From Sitta carolinensis (taxonomy: Eukaryota > Chordata > Aves > Passeriformes > Sittidae): DNA of 64,000 nt. Location of the stretch: NCBI GenBank assembly GCA_032173965.1, contig CM063290.1:3241001-3305000 (forward strand), written 5' to 3'. Positions 1-13,315 of this stretch are shown piece by piece. The notes under the pieces are model-generated. The model made no database searches. It was not told where the DNA came from and saw only the letters and a list, made by a program, of their open reading frames with translations. Positions within the stretch are counted from its first letter, which is position 1; each line of letters begins with the position of its first letter. A program made the position numbers and the translations under genes.

Positions 1-2181
<2,181 letters not shown>

Positions 2182-5100
2182 CTATAGAAGCAAAAAACTC
2201 CTCATTCACTGAAATGTCTCCTCTTTTTCCTCGTTGTGCAAGAATACTTGAAGAACTTGGAAAATCTATTGTCCTTAGGGTGTGTGAGAAAAGAGAAAGC
2301 AAACACACAATTACAAATGCTCGTGAGGGACAGGTTCTAAAAATGACAAGGCACAGATCAATGTGAGTTTTACTGCCTAGAAACCAGGGATTTCTTGTAA
2401 CATGAGTCGAGTAAACGTGGAATGACCACCGGGGATAACTTCAAAACCCTAAGTGAAATCTAGCGAGTTAATATTTTAAAGAAAAGGTGCTGCCACAAGT
2501 GTTTTCCCTTTCGAGTTCTTATGGAATCAATTCTGAAAGCAGGGATTTTATGTGATATTTACAAAAATCTTGCCACCGCTCATAGGCAGAAGCATCAGGT
2601 TCCTGACAACTCCCATCCAGAAAAAGCTTGGAAAACAACCCCAAACCTCATCCAGATGCATTGTGACTATTAAACCTACCTAGAAATACTCCATATTTTT
2701 GCACATGCATCAAGCTGTGATTCTGCTGGAGATTGGTGCCTACTTTCCAGCCATCTGAATGTGAACACTGCATCTTTGGTTTTATATAAGCTGAAGTCAT
2801 GTTTCCACTTAGGGTGTGGCACCAGCTATGTTAACTCAATGGAAAATTATTGTTCCAGTAACTGAACCTCTGTTTTGGAAGTTCTCCACCCAGCCCAGCT
2901 CATCGTGTGCAACATGGAAAGATCACTGCTCAGACCCAGAAATTATGTGGAAAAGAAAAAAGGTCACCTTACAGTTGATAAAAACCCCTTGTCCCAGCCT
3001 GCTATATTTCCTATTCATCAGATTCTTTTAAAATATTTTATGTGATATAATTGAGTTTAAAGACCTGATGTCCAAGTCAGAAATAAAGATAAAAAGAAAG
3101 ATATTAAGGGTTTTAACTTTTAGATTTGCTTGGAGTATTTAATGCACTAGAGGGATTTTTCCTCCTAGCAAGCTCCAGACACCAGGCATTTGCATGTCTG
3201 TGTAATTTACCGACATTTTAGTAAGAACAGAAAAGAGTGAAATGATAAGAAACAGCAGAAACTACTCCAGCAATCAATATCACTTCCTGAGAGTATGAAC
3301 AGGTTAAGAACATGCCAAGACATTTCTTCAAGCCATACTCCTCATTATGCTCTGCACTGGCTGAAGATCTCCAGGCTGTTTAAACAGAACAGGTATTTTT
3401 TGTCCAGAGCAGATATGTAATTGTTAAGCCATAATTATACAAGTGAAGTTTGTTACTGATTGCAGTCAGCACAGAGAAGCAGCTGGATGGCTGCAAATAT
3501 TGTGCATATCTCATCTGAGCTTGGGAACAGCAAAAGCTGAAGAAAAAATTAAAAACTTCATACAAGTCTTCTAACATGGACTGCTTATTACAAACCCTCA
3601 CTTTGTTTCTCTTGCTGTTGCAACCTCAAAGTGTCACAGATGAGCTGATTCCTCCCGCCCCAGAAAAGGATTCCTGAGACTTTAGGAAGGGGTCTGGATG
3701 GATGAAACCCATTCACAAGGGTGGAACTGCAATAATCAGGGGTCTCAACTTCATCAGCCACCCCTGGTATTTCACAGCTGCCAAGAACACGGAAGAATAC
3801 AAGTGAATATTCATCATTCCTCAAAAAGTTGAGTGTTTTCCCAAGAACTTGTTTCAGTTACATAAATTCATGCAAGGTCTGCTCACAAGGGGGGAGGGAA
3901 CTTGTCTGAACAAGTTTTCACTCCTACTGCAGGTACAAGCTGTCCCATTTATTATCCATGTGGATTCCCTGCTGCCTGGAGAGCTGTTTGCTTTGGTGTT
4001 TAATTCCTCCTTTCTGGAAGTTCAGTAAATATCCACTCACACATCTGACACGCACCACCTGCATTCATAGCAAGTTTTTTCTCTGTATTGTCAGAGTAAG
4101 TTTTTTAAATAGTTAAATCAGGTCACTGAACATTGTTCTGCTCTACCCAAAAGATTTTTATCACAGGAAGAAGGGCAAAAAAGGACAGAATTGCCATTAG
4201 ATATAATTACTTTGTTTTTATGGGTTAGCAGTATCCACACACACTCAGAAGGAAATACTAAGTGAAATGATGGATTTTTATGATGATGAAAACCTATTAC
4301 ACTGTGAGCTACCATGAAGAACTCATTTTCTCCTGAAGAACCATAAGCTATTGTTACTAATCCATGGTAAAGTTAAAACCCTCATATAAAAACAATTATA
4401 CATTATCTATTACCCCTTTTCCAGACACTGACACTCTTAAAAAAAATACAACACTTGGATTTATATTAACACAAAGGATACCAATTTTGCTACTGAAGGG
4501 GTGGGTTTATATATACATGCACACAGGAAGTGTTTCAGAACATCACATGCTTTTGTTGCCAAGGTATAGAAGAAAATATATTCAATTTATCACACTGCTT
4601 GTTCATTATTTCAGAAATCTTCACGTTTTCCAGAAGATACACTAGGAAGCATCACAGTGTCATGAAGTACCTGACTCCTAAAATTCTCAAACTATCTATC
4701 TTTACAGTTAGGAATCAACTTCACAGCTTTTGGATGTAACTTACTTCACTTCAGTCTTCACTAGCATTAAACAGAAAAAATAATTACCTTCACAAAAACT
4801 CCATGTTCACTGCGTTTCTGAAAGTCAGTTTGTCATAGCTGCACTCTAAAACACATCCAAATATCCTTGAAGAAGGCCTCAATCCTGATTAGGGACCAAA
4901 TCCCCATGAAAACTGCAGCTTCTGTTCTATTTAGATCAACTATCAACTTTGAACTAACCTTCAAAATGGCCTGACTGAAGCCAAAGTTTAATGCAAGTAT
5001 CAGGCAGCAAGGAGGAGCCTTCAGCATTGCTTTTAGGATGTGATCAAAAGCAGCTCTGCACAGCTGCCAGACTTCAGGACAGTGTCTTGTAACAGCTTAA

Positions 5101-8100
5101 TTCAGTTCCTCCCATCTCAAAAGAGCTTTTCCTTTGAGAGGAGTTTACCCTAGTTTTGTCCATCATCTGGTTTTTTTACACTCTCAAAAAAGGTGGAATA
5201 AGATTCCATGGGAAGGTGATTTATTAGGACAGCACAGCGGACTGGTAGAGTTGAGAAAATCCTGGAAAACTGCAACATGTCTAAAGGGTGTTACTCTGCT
5301 GGCAAACGTGTTAATTGGTCTGAGGGGGCAGATGAGGAGAGACAGCAGGGCACTGCCAAACGCTGAACGGAGTGTCAGCCTGCTCTCCCGATTTGTTACT
5401 GTGACCCCTCAGACCCCAATCTGTGTGCCACCAGAGCCCTGGGAGAGGACACAGAACGATACAGGGCATTCAAGGGGGATCTGGATTTGTCAGCTGCGCT
5501 AAAATAGCAGTTAATAGAACCCTGACTACTCAGTCCTGAGCCTTCAGACACACCAGGCTGTATTCCAAGAGGTGCGCTAACATGGAATACGTGCTTTCGC
5601 TGTCAGGGTAAATCTTACATCCTAACCTTTAAGTCTCACCACTAAAATATGATCCCAGGCAGTCAGCAAACACGGAGAGAGCTGGTATATTTTAGATAAG
5701 GAATAGATTTGGAAAGGTTCTTTGACAGACCTAGTTCCCCCCATAGCCACCCAATGACATTTGAAATCACTCAACTGAACTTCAGCAGAAAAAACCCAAA
5801 GACCCAACCCCTGCCAAAAAGGGTGAAGAGCACAAACCACCACACCTCCCAAATGTACAACCACCATGGTCAGCATCTAAGGTGACAATTTGCTTTCCCT
5901 CAGCCTTTTGGTCACGCACTTAAATCAAGCAGAGCTGCTTAATAAGCTCACAACCATCACCATGTACCTACAGCAGGCAGGATCTCCCCCGAAGTCACAC
6001 CTGCTCCTAGGCCAGGCTGGAGATGAGCGAGGCTTCCCCCAAAGAAAGGTTTAACAAAGAAGATTGTAACACAATCTTCTGAGGCAGTGCTTAAAGCAAA
6101 GAGCAGACTCTCATGATTTCAAGTTTTAAACCAAGAGAAGCAGGGTTCAGCTCTGCCATCAGCAGCTCTACCTCTGCACTGATGTCTCTGTTCCCTTCTC
6201 CAGGCTCCATCTACCCTAGATCTGCTAAGTGCTCAGACATTAATATTCTTTTTTAGACAAGTACTACAGAGGAACAAGGCCCAAGGCAGTGATTACAAAT
6301 ATTATTATTATTTCAATGGTTGACTTCTAGCAAAAATCCCAGCTCCACTCCTGCTAGAGGAGACACCTCACTGCCAAGAGGTTCTGCTCCACTTTTTGCA
6401 CCGAGGATTCAAGAAGAGGTTTCACCTTTAACCTGATCTGAGATCCCTGAGTTACCAGAAAAACTCATTCAAGTCCAGGAAGAAAGAGTGGGGGAAGGGA
6501 AATAACAGCATAAATTCCATCTGAATTCAGAGGCAGAGCTTGAATCAAAATGTAAAACCAATGTGCATGGGAGGAGGGAGTGTGGGTAATTTACTATTGC
6601 TGTTGTAAAGTTTATGGAAGTGAAAAAAACTTCAGAATAAGCTCTTATAGCTATATACACACCCCACACCTGTCTTGGTAACACTGTTTCTGTCATTAAC
6701 AGTCACTTGAATTAAAAAAAAACAAACTAACCCACACATCTTTTTCTTTTCTTTTTGGTCAGATGTTACTTTACTTGCCACTGTATTTTAATTATCAATT
6801 GCAATTACTTCCCACTGTATAACTTAGATTATTTGATACAAAGCTTCAAAGCTTTGTGTTTCAGATACAGAATTACCTTCCTTCTTTTTAAAACCGAGTC
6901 TGGGTGGATTCACTGGGATTAGCACACAGATCAAGTATTAGGATAACAATCTGTATTTTAAAATCAGCAATGATAACAAGAGACTTAAAAGGCAGCCAAC
7001 TGAACTGATTCCATATCCTAGTGATTCTTACACCACACAGTTTCACTGAAGTTAATGAAAGGAATCAGCAAATAACATTGAAGTTTTGAAAGTGTCTTCA
7101 AATGCCTCTCGCTAGAACAGAAATAAAAGTTTTCAAACGTCTCCACACATGAAACAGTCACCTGCAGTGAAATTCACTCTGGCAAAGCAGAACTGCTTAT
7201 GCATTTGATTACTGTAAGAGCAGTCCTATGACTAATTCAGAAATGACACAGACCTGTGATAAATCCAAGATGGCTATTTTTAGAACCATATCAACGTTAA
7301 AAAAAAAAACCAAAACCCAAGCCTAGCCTGAAGTCAGGCTTGTAATTAGTCCGTGTTCATTTGCTGGACTTCAAAATGGAAGTGATTTAATGTGTCCTAA
7401 TACACGCAGCCTGTGTCTCACATGAGACCCTACAGCCTGTGCTCCAGATCCTCCAGTCAGCAACACCCAAACTGTTATACAGCATCACTGAAACAGGTCG
7501 TGAGCGCTGGAATATATAACCACAACAACATATCCCTGTTCCTCTTTCACCTCTTCGGGAACATGAAAGTGAAGCCAATTACTTCATCAAGCACAAACAG
7601 GTATGACACAGCTCCAAAGGGACGAAAATACAGTCCAACGTGAAAGCAAACAGCAGAGAAGAATTAGTTCCTGTGATAACACGAAGAGCACAAGGTTCCA
7701 ACTCCCCAGTATGTGCGAGCTACAGGAAAAACACCAACCCAAGTCACCAGTTCCGTGAGCGACTTAATGGGACACGCCGGCCCTGAACAGCTGCCCTGAC
7801 TGCTCAGGCCCTAGGGGGAACAGCCCGGGGGACCCTGCGGAGAAGGAATCGCAGAGTGGATTCGGCTGGAAGAGGCCTCCAAGAGCACGGAGCCCATCCT
7901 GTGAACAAACACCACCTTGTCAACCCGAGCACGGCCCCGACCGCCACGTCCGGCCGCTCCTCGAACACCTCCAGCAGCGCTGACTCCACCGCCTCCCAGG
8001 GCAGCCCATTCCGTGTCTAATCACCCCTTCCTGGGAATAATTCCTCCCTAACGTTCAACCTACACCTCCCCTGGCGCAGGAAGGGGGAAGGAGCCGAGGC

Positions 8101-8510
8101 GCCCTTTCTCCCTGCCCGCCGCAGCCACCTGACAGCGCTCCCGCTCCCAGAGGACGAGCTAAAAATAATACACACAAAAATAAAACACATCCGGGCCTGC
8201 GCCTGCCGGGCCCGGGCCCAGGGAACCGGCAGCAGGCCGGGAAGCGCGGAGCGGGGCCAGGCCCCGAGCCCCGCGGCCGCGGGAAGGGCGGCCAGAAGGG
8301 CGAGCCCTCGGGAGCGCCTCGGGGCCGCAGCAAGGAGAGCACCGCCCGGCCGGGAGGGCAAGGGACGGCCCGCGCACCCTCCCCGCACGGCCCGGCCGCC
8401 CTCAGCCGCTCCCTCAGCCCGGCCGCGCTGCCGGGGGCGGCTCGACCGCCCCTCGCGCAGCCCCGGAGGAGCCCGCCGAGAGCCGGGCAGGGCAGGGCTC
8501 GGCACCTCAC
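2182..8510 (-). other. PDCD10: PDCD10 5'UTR intronic region
   Basis: This is the interval between the candidate non-coding first exon near 8.5 kb and the first coding exon. Human PDCD10 has alternative non-coding 5' exons, and one or more could lie here, but I could not identify one. Most of the region is AT-rich and unremarkable. A CR1 fragment occupies about 7845-8083 at the start of the CpG island. The exact intron limits depend on the inferred first exon. Confidence 0.55.
7845..8083 (-). mobile_element. CR1 LINE 3' fragment, minus orientation
   Basis: The plus strand reads as the reverse complement of a CR1 3' region. It has GGCTGGAAGAGGCCTCCAAG near 7867, then an ACACCACC/TTGTCAA block, CTCGAACACCTCCAGCAG, GACTCCACCGCCTCCCAGGG, GGCAGCCCATTCCGTGTC, and finally CAACCTACACCTCCCCTGGC. 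The order matches CR1 3' sequence and the 3' end points left. It is a 5'-truncated, diverged copy of about 240 bp, unusually CpG-rich for a CR1 and merging into the CpG island. Confidence 0.85.
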
Positions 8511-8548
8511 CTGCCCCGGCCCGCCGAGCCCCCGCTGCTCCCGAGGGC

Positions 8549-8630
8549 TCCGCCGCCGCCGCCGCCGCGCCGGAAGCGCCCGCGAGGAGCAGGAGGAGCA
8601 GCAGGAGGAGGAGGAGGAGGAGGAGGAAGA
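8549..8630. repeat. Trinucleotide repeat tracts (GCC)n and (GAG)n
   Basis: An uninterrupted CCG/GCC run occupies about 8549-8568. An interrupted GAG/CAG run (GAGGAGCAGGAGGAGCAGCA followed by repeated GGA) occupies about 8584-8630. Both fall in the candidate PDCD10 first exon, so their length could affect the 5'UTR. Long leucine- and alanine-rich frames on the minus strand here result from these repeats. Confidence 0.8.
8570..8577 (+). promoter_or_regulatory. ETS/GABP-type site CCGGAAGC
   Basis: CCGGAAGC is a classic GABPA/ETS core. It sits within the candidate first exon of PDCD10. ETS sites of this type are common in bidirectional CpG-island promoters. It is a short motif, so confidence is modest. 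Confidence 0.4.
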
Positions 8631-8680
8631 TCCGCGGTGTTACCACACACCAGGCGTTGTCCGGAACCGCGCGCGGGGCC

Positions 8681-8694
8681 CTGGGGCTCGTAGT
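8681..8694 (-). promoter_or_regulatory. GFY/ZNF143-like motif, minus orientation
   Basis: The reverse complement reads ACTACGAGCCCCAG, close to the ACTACAAnTCCCAG promoter motif (GFY, the upstream half of ZNF143/THAP11 sites). It faces PDCD10 and lies just upstream of its candidate first exon. Function is inferred from motif and position. Confidence 0.5.
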
Positions 8695-8706
8695 CCGCCC
8701 TCGGCG

Positions 8707-8726
8707 ACCACAAGCCCCACAATGCC
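8707..8726 (+). promoter_or_regulatory. Composite GFY + ZNF143-like site, plus orientation
   Basis: The sequence ACCACAAGCCCCACAATGCC resembles the full composite ACTACAAnTCCCAnnATGC recognised by ZNF143 and THAP11-HCFC1. The CCCACAATGC half is close to the ZNF143 core. It lies between the two divergent genes, 12 bp from the oppositely oriented copy at 8681-8694. Confidence 0.6.
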
Positions 8727-8754
8727 GAGCGGAGCGAGGGCGGGAGCGCCCGGC

Positions 8755-8774
8755 GGGGCCGGGCCGGGGCGGGG
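8755..8774 (+). promoter_or_regulatory. G-rich tract with G-quadruplex potential and overlapping GC box
   Basis: Four runs of three or more G are separated by only one or two bases (GGGG-CC-GGG-CC-GGGG-C-GGGG). This satisfies the usual quadruplex pattern on the SERPINI1 sense strand. The last part is also a perfect Sp1-type GC box. It lies at or just upstream of the candidate SERPINI1 exon 1. Confidence 0.55.
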
Positions 8775-8779
8775 ACAGC

Positions 8780-8917
8780 GGCCGGGCGGAGCGGGCTCAG
8801 AAGAGCCGAGCACAGCCCTGCACGGCAGAGCCGCGGCGGAGCGCGGAGCGGCGGCAGCACCGCCGGGCAGCGGCAGCAGTGCCGGTGGCAGCAGTGCCGG
8901 TGGCAGCGGGAGTGCCG
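8780..8917 (+). other. SERPINI1: Candidate SERPINI1 non-coding exon 1
   Basis: A perfect donor GTGAGTGCG begins at 8918, directly after AGTGCCG. This fits the known gene structure, in which a non-coding first exon in the shared promoter is spliced over a long intron to the exon with the start codon. The start near 8780 is inferred from the promoter motifs and GC box. An alternative donor (GTGAGGAAAG at 9248) exists downstream. The exon end is better supported than its start. Confidence 0.55.
8869..8917 (+). repeat. 15-bp tandem repeat in SERPINI1 exon 1
   Basis: The unit GGCAGCAGTGCCGGT occurs in two perfect copies, followed by a diverged third copy (GGCAGCGGGAGTGCCGGT) running into the donor site. 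It would contribute about 45 nt to the 5'UTR, and copy number could vary between individuals. Confidence 0.8.
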
Positions 8918-11900
8918 GTGAGTGCGCCCGTCCCTTCGCGGCCGAATAAACCGGGCGGCTCCGGCGCGTTTCTGTCACCGAGCGGAGCTCCGCGCCGGGG
9001 TAGCGGCGGTGCGGAGGAGCCGCTGCCCGTGCGGGGGTCGTCGGCGTTCCCTCAGCGGCTGAGGGAGGGAGGGCGGGACGGGCCGCGGCGGCACAGGAGG
9101 CGTGCGGGATCCGAGCTGCTTCCCCGACGTGGTTGAACCGGCGGGGAGCCCCGGTGCGCCTCCGGTGCTCGCCGGGCTGCGCCCGGCCGGGGCAGGGACG
9201 CGCTCTCTGGGCCCCGGCGGGAGCGCTTCGGCCGGAGTTGTGCTCGGGTGAGGAAAGTGTCTCCGTGCCGTGCCCCGCGCTGTCCCGCGGGTCCCCGCGG
9301 CAGTGCCCGCCGTTCCCAGCCCGCGGCTGGGCTCCCAGAGCCCGCCTGCCCGGGGCTGCTCCCAGAGCCCGCGGCAGCCCCGTCCCGGCGGCCGGCTCAG
9401 CGCGCCGCGCTCCGTCCGTGCGCCCCGAGCGCTGCCCCCCAGAACTAAACTCGAGCCTCCTTCGTCGGGGTGAGCCTGCTCCTAGCGAGCTTTGAGGTTT
9501 GGAGTTGCGATTTACACTGCAGGGAGAGCTCAGCGATTAAAATTTGGTATTAATATTAAAGCGTCCGCTCCTTTCTAGGTTCGGTTTTGCGGTTCTGGTG
9601 CGTCGCTGTTAACGCTCGCTTTTTTAAACCGCTGGTCGCTATTACCTGATGCTAAGGCACACGGATTCCCCGATGCGAACGTGGGAATGAGCAGCTAAAG
9701 CGTTGAACTTGTCAGGCAGCGGCTGTAACTTCTTGCGGTGCCGGTGGCAAGGTGCGGAGGGGAAGGATGCCTGTGGGAACAGAGGGATGCTGTGCAGGGG
9801 TCCGTGTGTGTTACCCATCCACATTTCCTTAGGGTGAGCAAGGGCACTGCGTGGGGGATAAGATAGGCAAAAAAAGCACCTGGCTTATTGCACATCATTA
9901 CACCTGTGAATTTTCTCCTTTCCATGCCGCCTTGTTTTGTTTTAATCAGATTGATGGATGAGCTCTCGCATATCAAATGCTCTGCGCATCCTGGTATTAA
10001 AGGCGCTTAAAACCTGCATGATGTGTCTGAGTTTTGTGCTGTTAATCACCTTTGAGCTCTGATTCTTCAGTTTTCCCCTCGTTTTTGATGTGATCCGGTG
10101 ATTTAATCTAATGGAAAATTACGCCCTTCTGTGTAGGAGAGAGGTGTTTATCAAAATGTTGTAGCATAGATTGAGCCAAATGTCCATTTAATTGTATTTT
10201 ATCTTTACAGTGAAATTAGTATGTTTTAAATAAAGCTATAGAGCTGCTAAGACTTCAGGTAGTTACGCCATCTGTCAATTTTGTGATACTTTTCCCAATT
10301 CTGTCAGGTCTTGGTTGGAGTTTTTGGGGTTGGACCATGAGGCTTGGACCAGATTCACATTTTGTTTATTTGCATCCATTGTATTTTTTAGAATTACCGT
10401 GGCTTAGTTGAGTGTGATGAGGAACAATTGCCCAGGGAATGGAGGGAGCAGGAGTGGTTGATGGGGTTTTTTAAGGTGTGGGTTGTCTACAGAAATACAC
10501 AGGGCAGCCTAAGATGTAATACAATGTGAAGGCTTGTGGCAGTGTAAAGTGTCCTGTTAAAGGCAGTCATGAGTTCCAAAATTTGACCTCGTGAGACTGT
10601 CTGCCCTGTGTTTTCACATCCTCTAGTCCAATTTGAGTTGGGATTTTTAAATTTGCTTTGAGTTTGTCTCTTCATCTGCCATTGTCAGCGTTTTGCTCAC
10701 ATGTAGATGAAAGTTATTCATGAATGTGTCAGTCATCTCCTTTCATATTCAGGGTGAACAGTTCTAGGAACACTTTCGTTGTAATAACTCTCTTGAAATT
10801 TATTCTGTTCGTGTAAATGTTGTATTTAAGTGCAGCTTAGTTCAGTTTATAAGCTTGCATATCACAACACGTAGCAATGAAAATGGGATAGTGCTGGTAG
10901 AATTCTTCACAGCAAGATCTGACTACTCCCTGCTCTTTAAAGGCTTTTTCAACTAGTGTTCTACTTCTCAAAATTTCAAATTTGTTTTTGGGTTGCTCAT
11001 CTTCAGTGAAGACACATTGTTGGCATGCCTGAATAACTTTTAAAGTAATTTCTAGCAATTTGTGTTCTGTGTGGGCAATACATTATTCTGTCTGTATAAA
11101 GCACAGGCTGAATTAATATAGGGTACATCTGTCCTATACAGAATCTTCAGGCTGTCCTTATCTGAATTAAGCTGTGTGTTCAAAATAACGCTAGAAATTG
11201 GTGTGTAAGCATGGTTTTCAAAGTTAATGTTTGGTTTTCTCTATTTTATATATGCTTGCATATCTCTGATACAGTATAATGGGCAGATGGTAGGGAAAGA
11301 TGTCTGTATAGTCAGCTGTAATTAGTGATAAATGTGTCTTTATGAATATATACATACTTTGTAAGTATGAAAACCAGAGTAGTTAAATTTGGAAATCCCT
11401 TAAAAAATTTTTGGGTTTAATTCATGTCTTCCCAGCACAGTCTTGTGAACCAGATGACTGAACATTAGCAGAACTCAGAGGTAAGGGGAATAACATTCCA
11501 TGTACTCCTGCAGGAGGAAAGGAAATACTTTGAGTCTTGAATTATTGTTTTGACAGAAGGACATGTGTTCTGTAAACTTCTTTGTGAAATAGTCCTGGAC
11601 ATAAAGCTGTGGCCACTTCGAGACCAAAGAATTAATCCCATAGTTCAGTAATAACGGTGAAGTTTTTGGTGCTTATTTTCCCTCTGTGCTTGGCATTTAA
11701 AGCAGTACAGAATGACAGGGATGTACGGATGCATTGATCCCATTAAGAATGCTTTAATTTCTGGTGTAACTACCTTAGTGCAGTCATTAGAAAGGTTATA
11801 TTGGAGGAGGTCTGTAGCTATAAAGTAATGTGAGAACAGTTCCTTGCCTGCTTGTGGCTTGGGTAGTTCTCAATAGCATCTCGTTTGGTGGCCTTAATGA

Positions 11901-13299
11901 AGTATCTGTGATAAAGAATTGTTCTTATGTGGTGTGATTAAAATATCAGCTCTAAGGTCGTGTTCTGGTTTGTTTAATACACTTCAAAGCTAATGATTAT
12001 GAGAACTGCAGACCGTGGCTAATGGGATAAAAGCTGCGTGAGTTATCCGTGTCCTTTTTGGGCTTTTGGAGTCATTGCAGAGCAGCTGTAGCTGTAGATG
12101 GGAAAAGAGGAAATTCCTTATTCATTCAAGCTAATGAGTTAAATGTGTGTATGGCTTTTGGGTTAATGAGATTTGACCTTGTGTGTTGTAAAGGATTTTT
12201 GTTTTAGTTCAGCGTTTAAATATTATGATAATTCTTGAGAAATATTTTTGCAGACCTTGAGACTCTTCTTTCAGGAAGAATCAATAATAACAAGTAATTT
12301 ACTGTCTAGGAGAAGAAAGTTAAAACCATGTGGTTGTATTTAGTTTTAACCAACTAGCTTCCAATTTACAGGCTGGCTGTCTTTGCACTAATTTATGTAC
12401 TTTGTATACTTCAGCCCTGAAGTCTTCCATCATTACAGCTAAAGAAATAATTGCTTAATAATGCTCCCTGTTCCTACTCTGCTGTGTGAGTCTGACAGTT
12501 CCAACCTCATGATGGCTCGATGTGCCTAAAGGACAATCTGCTGCTTCTGGAAAGGTCTGTTTTGTCCATATCAAAACTGAAGCTGTGCTACGTGTGCAGG
12601 GGGATCTCAGATGTACAAATCAAGCACTTGTTAGCCAGCAGTGATCTCCCCAGACCATGGCAGAGCTGCAGTTCCTGTGCTTTTCTCTTTTCCTTTATTT
12701 TTGTCATGCCTCTTTCTGTGTGTGCAGGGGGTTGGGGAAAATTTCCTCATCTCAGAAAAGAGAACTCACATTTCCTTTTTAACCTTTCTGCACAACACAC
12801 TAAAGGCTTGGTTTTGCTTTTGCAGTTCTGAGTATTCTGCTCAGGTACCACAGAAAGCAAAGACTCCAGTTCCCTTTGCAGTAAGACAAAATGCCCAAAC
12901 TCTGCTCCCTGCTCCCGTTTCACATCTGGTGCTGTTTGAGCAGCAGCGCCATTCCAGCCTTGGCTCTCCTGTGGAAGTTTGGAGGGAGCTGGAGCACTTG
13001 GCCATCTCCTTTTCAGTGTGATGTTTTTAACTGCCCTTGGCATGTCGAGGTGGTGTTGGGAGCGTGGGTACTTTGCCAAAGCCAGCCTGTCAGAAGGTCT
13101 CAGCATCACTCAGCCCCTGGGGATTGCCTCCTTCCCTGGCACAGCAGGGCCAGGCTTGGGGGACTGTCTCAGGTTGGATGGTTGCTGCCCTAGTTTTCCC
13201 CACACATCTCAGTTATGTAAGCTGGAGTTGGAAAGAAAGGTCTAAAGATTTAAGGCATCATTTTTTAATTAGTACACCAAAACTGCCCTTTTCCAATGC

Positions 13300-13315
13300 T
13301 TTTTTTTTTTTTTTT
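13300..13315 (+). repeat. T homopolymer in intron 1
   Basis: A run of 16 T followed by a pyrimidine-rich stretch. No splice role or mobile element is evident. Confidence 0.8.

Larger units (their letters stand above)
8511..8645 (-). other. PDCD10: Candidate PDCD10 non-coding first exon
   Basis: The minus strand carries the donor GTGAGGTG (complement of 8503-8510) after CCGGGGCAG, which makes a plausible end of a 5'UTR exon inside the CpG island. Upstream, the exon would contain a (TCC)n/(TGC) tract and a (GCC/GGC)n tract. The transcription start near 8645 is a guess from the promoter motifs. The exon has no in-frame ATG that would compete with the real start in the third exon. Other first exons remain possible. 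Confidence 0.45.
7900..9480. promoter_or_regulatory. CpG island with bidirectional PDCD10-SERPINI1 promoter
   Basis: This segment is very GC-rich and dense in CpG, in sharp contrast to the AT-rich flanks; the limits are judged by eye. It separates the minus-strand PDCD10 gene from the plus-strand SERPINI1 gene. The two genes are known to share an asymmetric bidirectional promoter in human. Visible elements are GC boxes (for example GGGGCGGGG at 8766-8774), an ETS-type CCGGAAGC at 8570-8577, and two oppositely oriented ZNF143/GFY-like motifs at 8681-8694 and 8707-8726. There is no obvious TATA box, as is usual for such promoters. The transcription starts are inferred to lie on either side of the motif pair. 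Confidence 0.85.

Noticed and set aside
8017..8646. 209-codon minus-strand frame with a long leucine run resembling a signal peptide
   Set aside because: It starts at a GTG, the leucines come from the GAG/CAG trinucleotide tract, and the frame runs across the candidate PDCD10 donor into CpG-island and CR1 sequence. It is explained by composition and repeats.
10837..11058. 73-codon minus-strand frame with protein-like composition
   Set aside because: Too short and unrecognised; no splice-site pair or conserved motif supports it.
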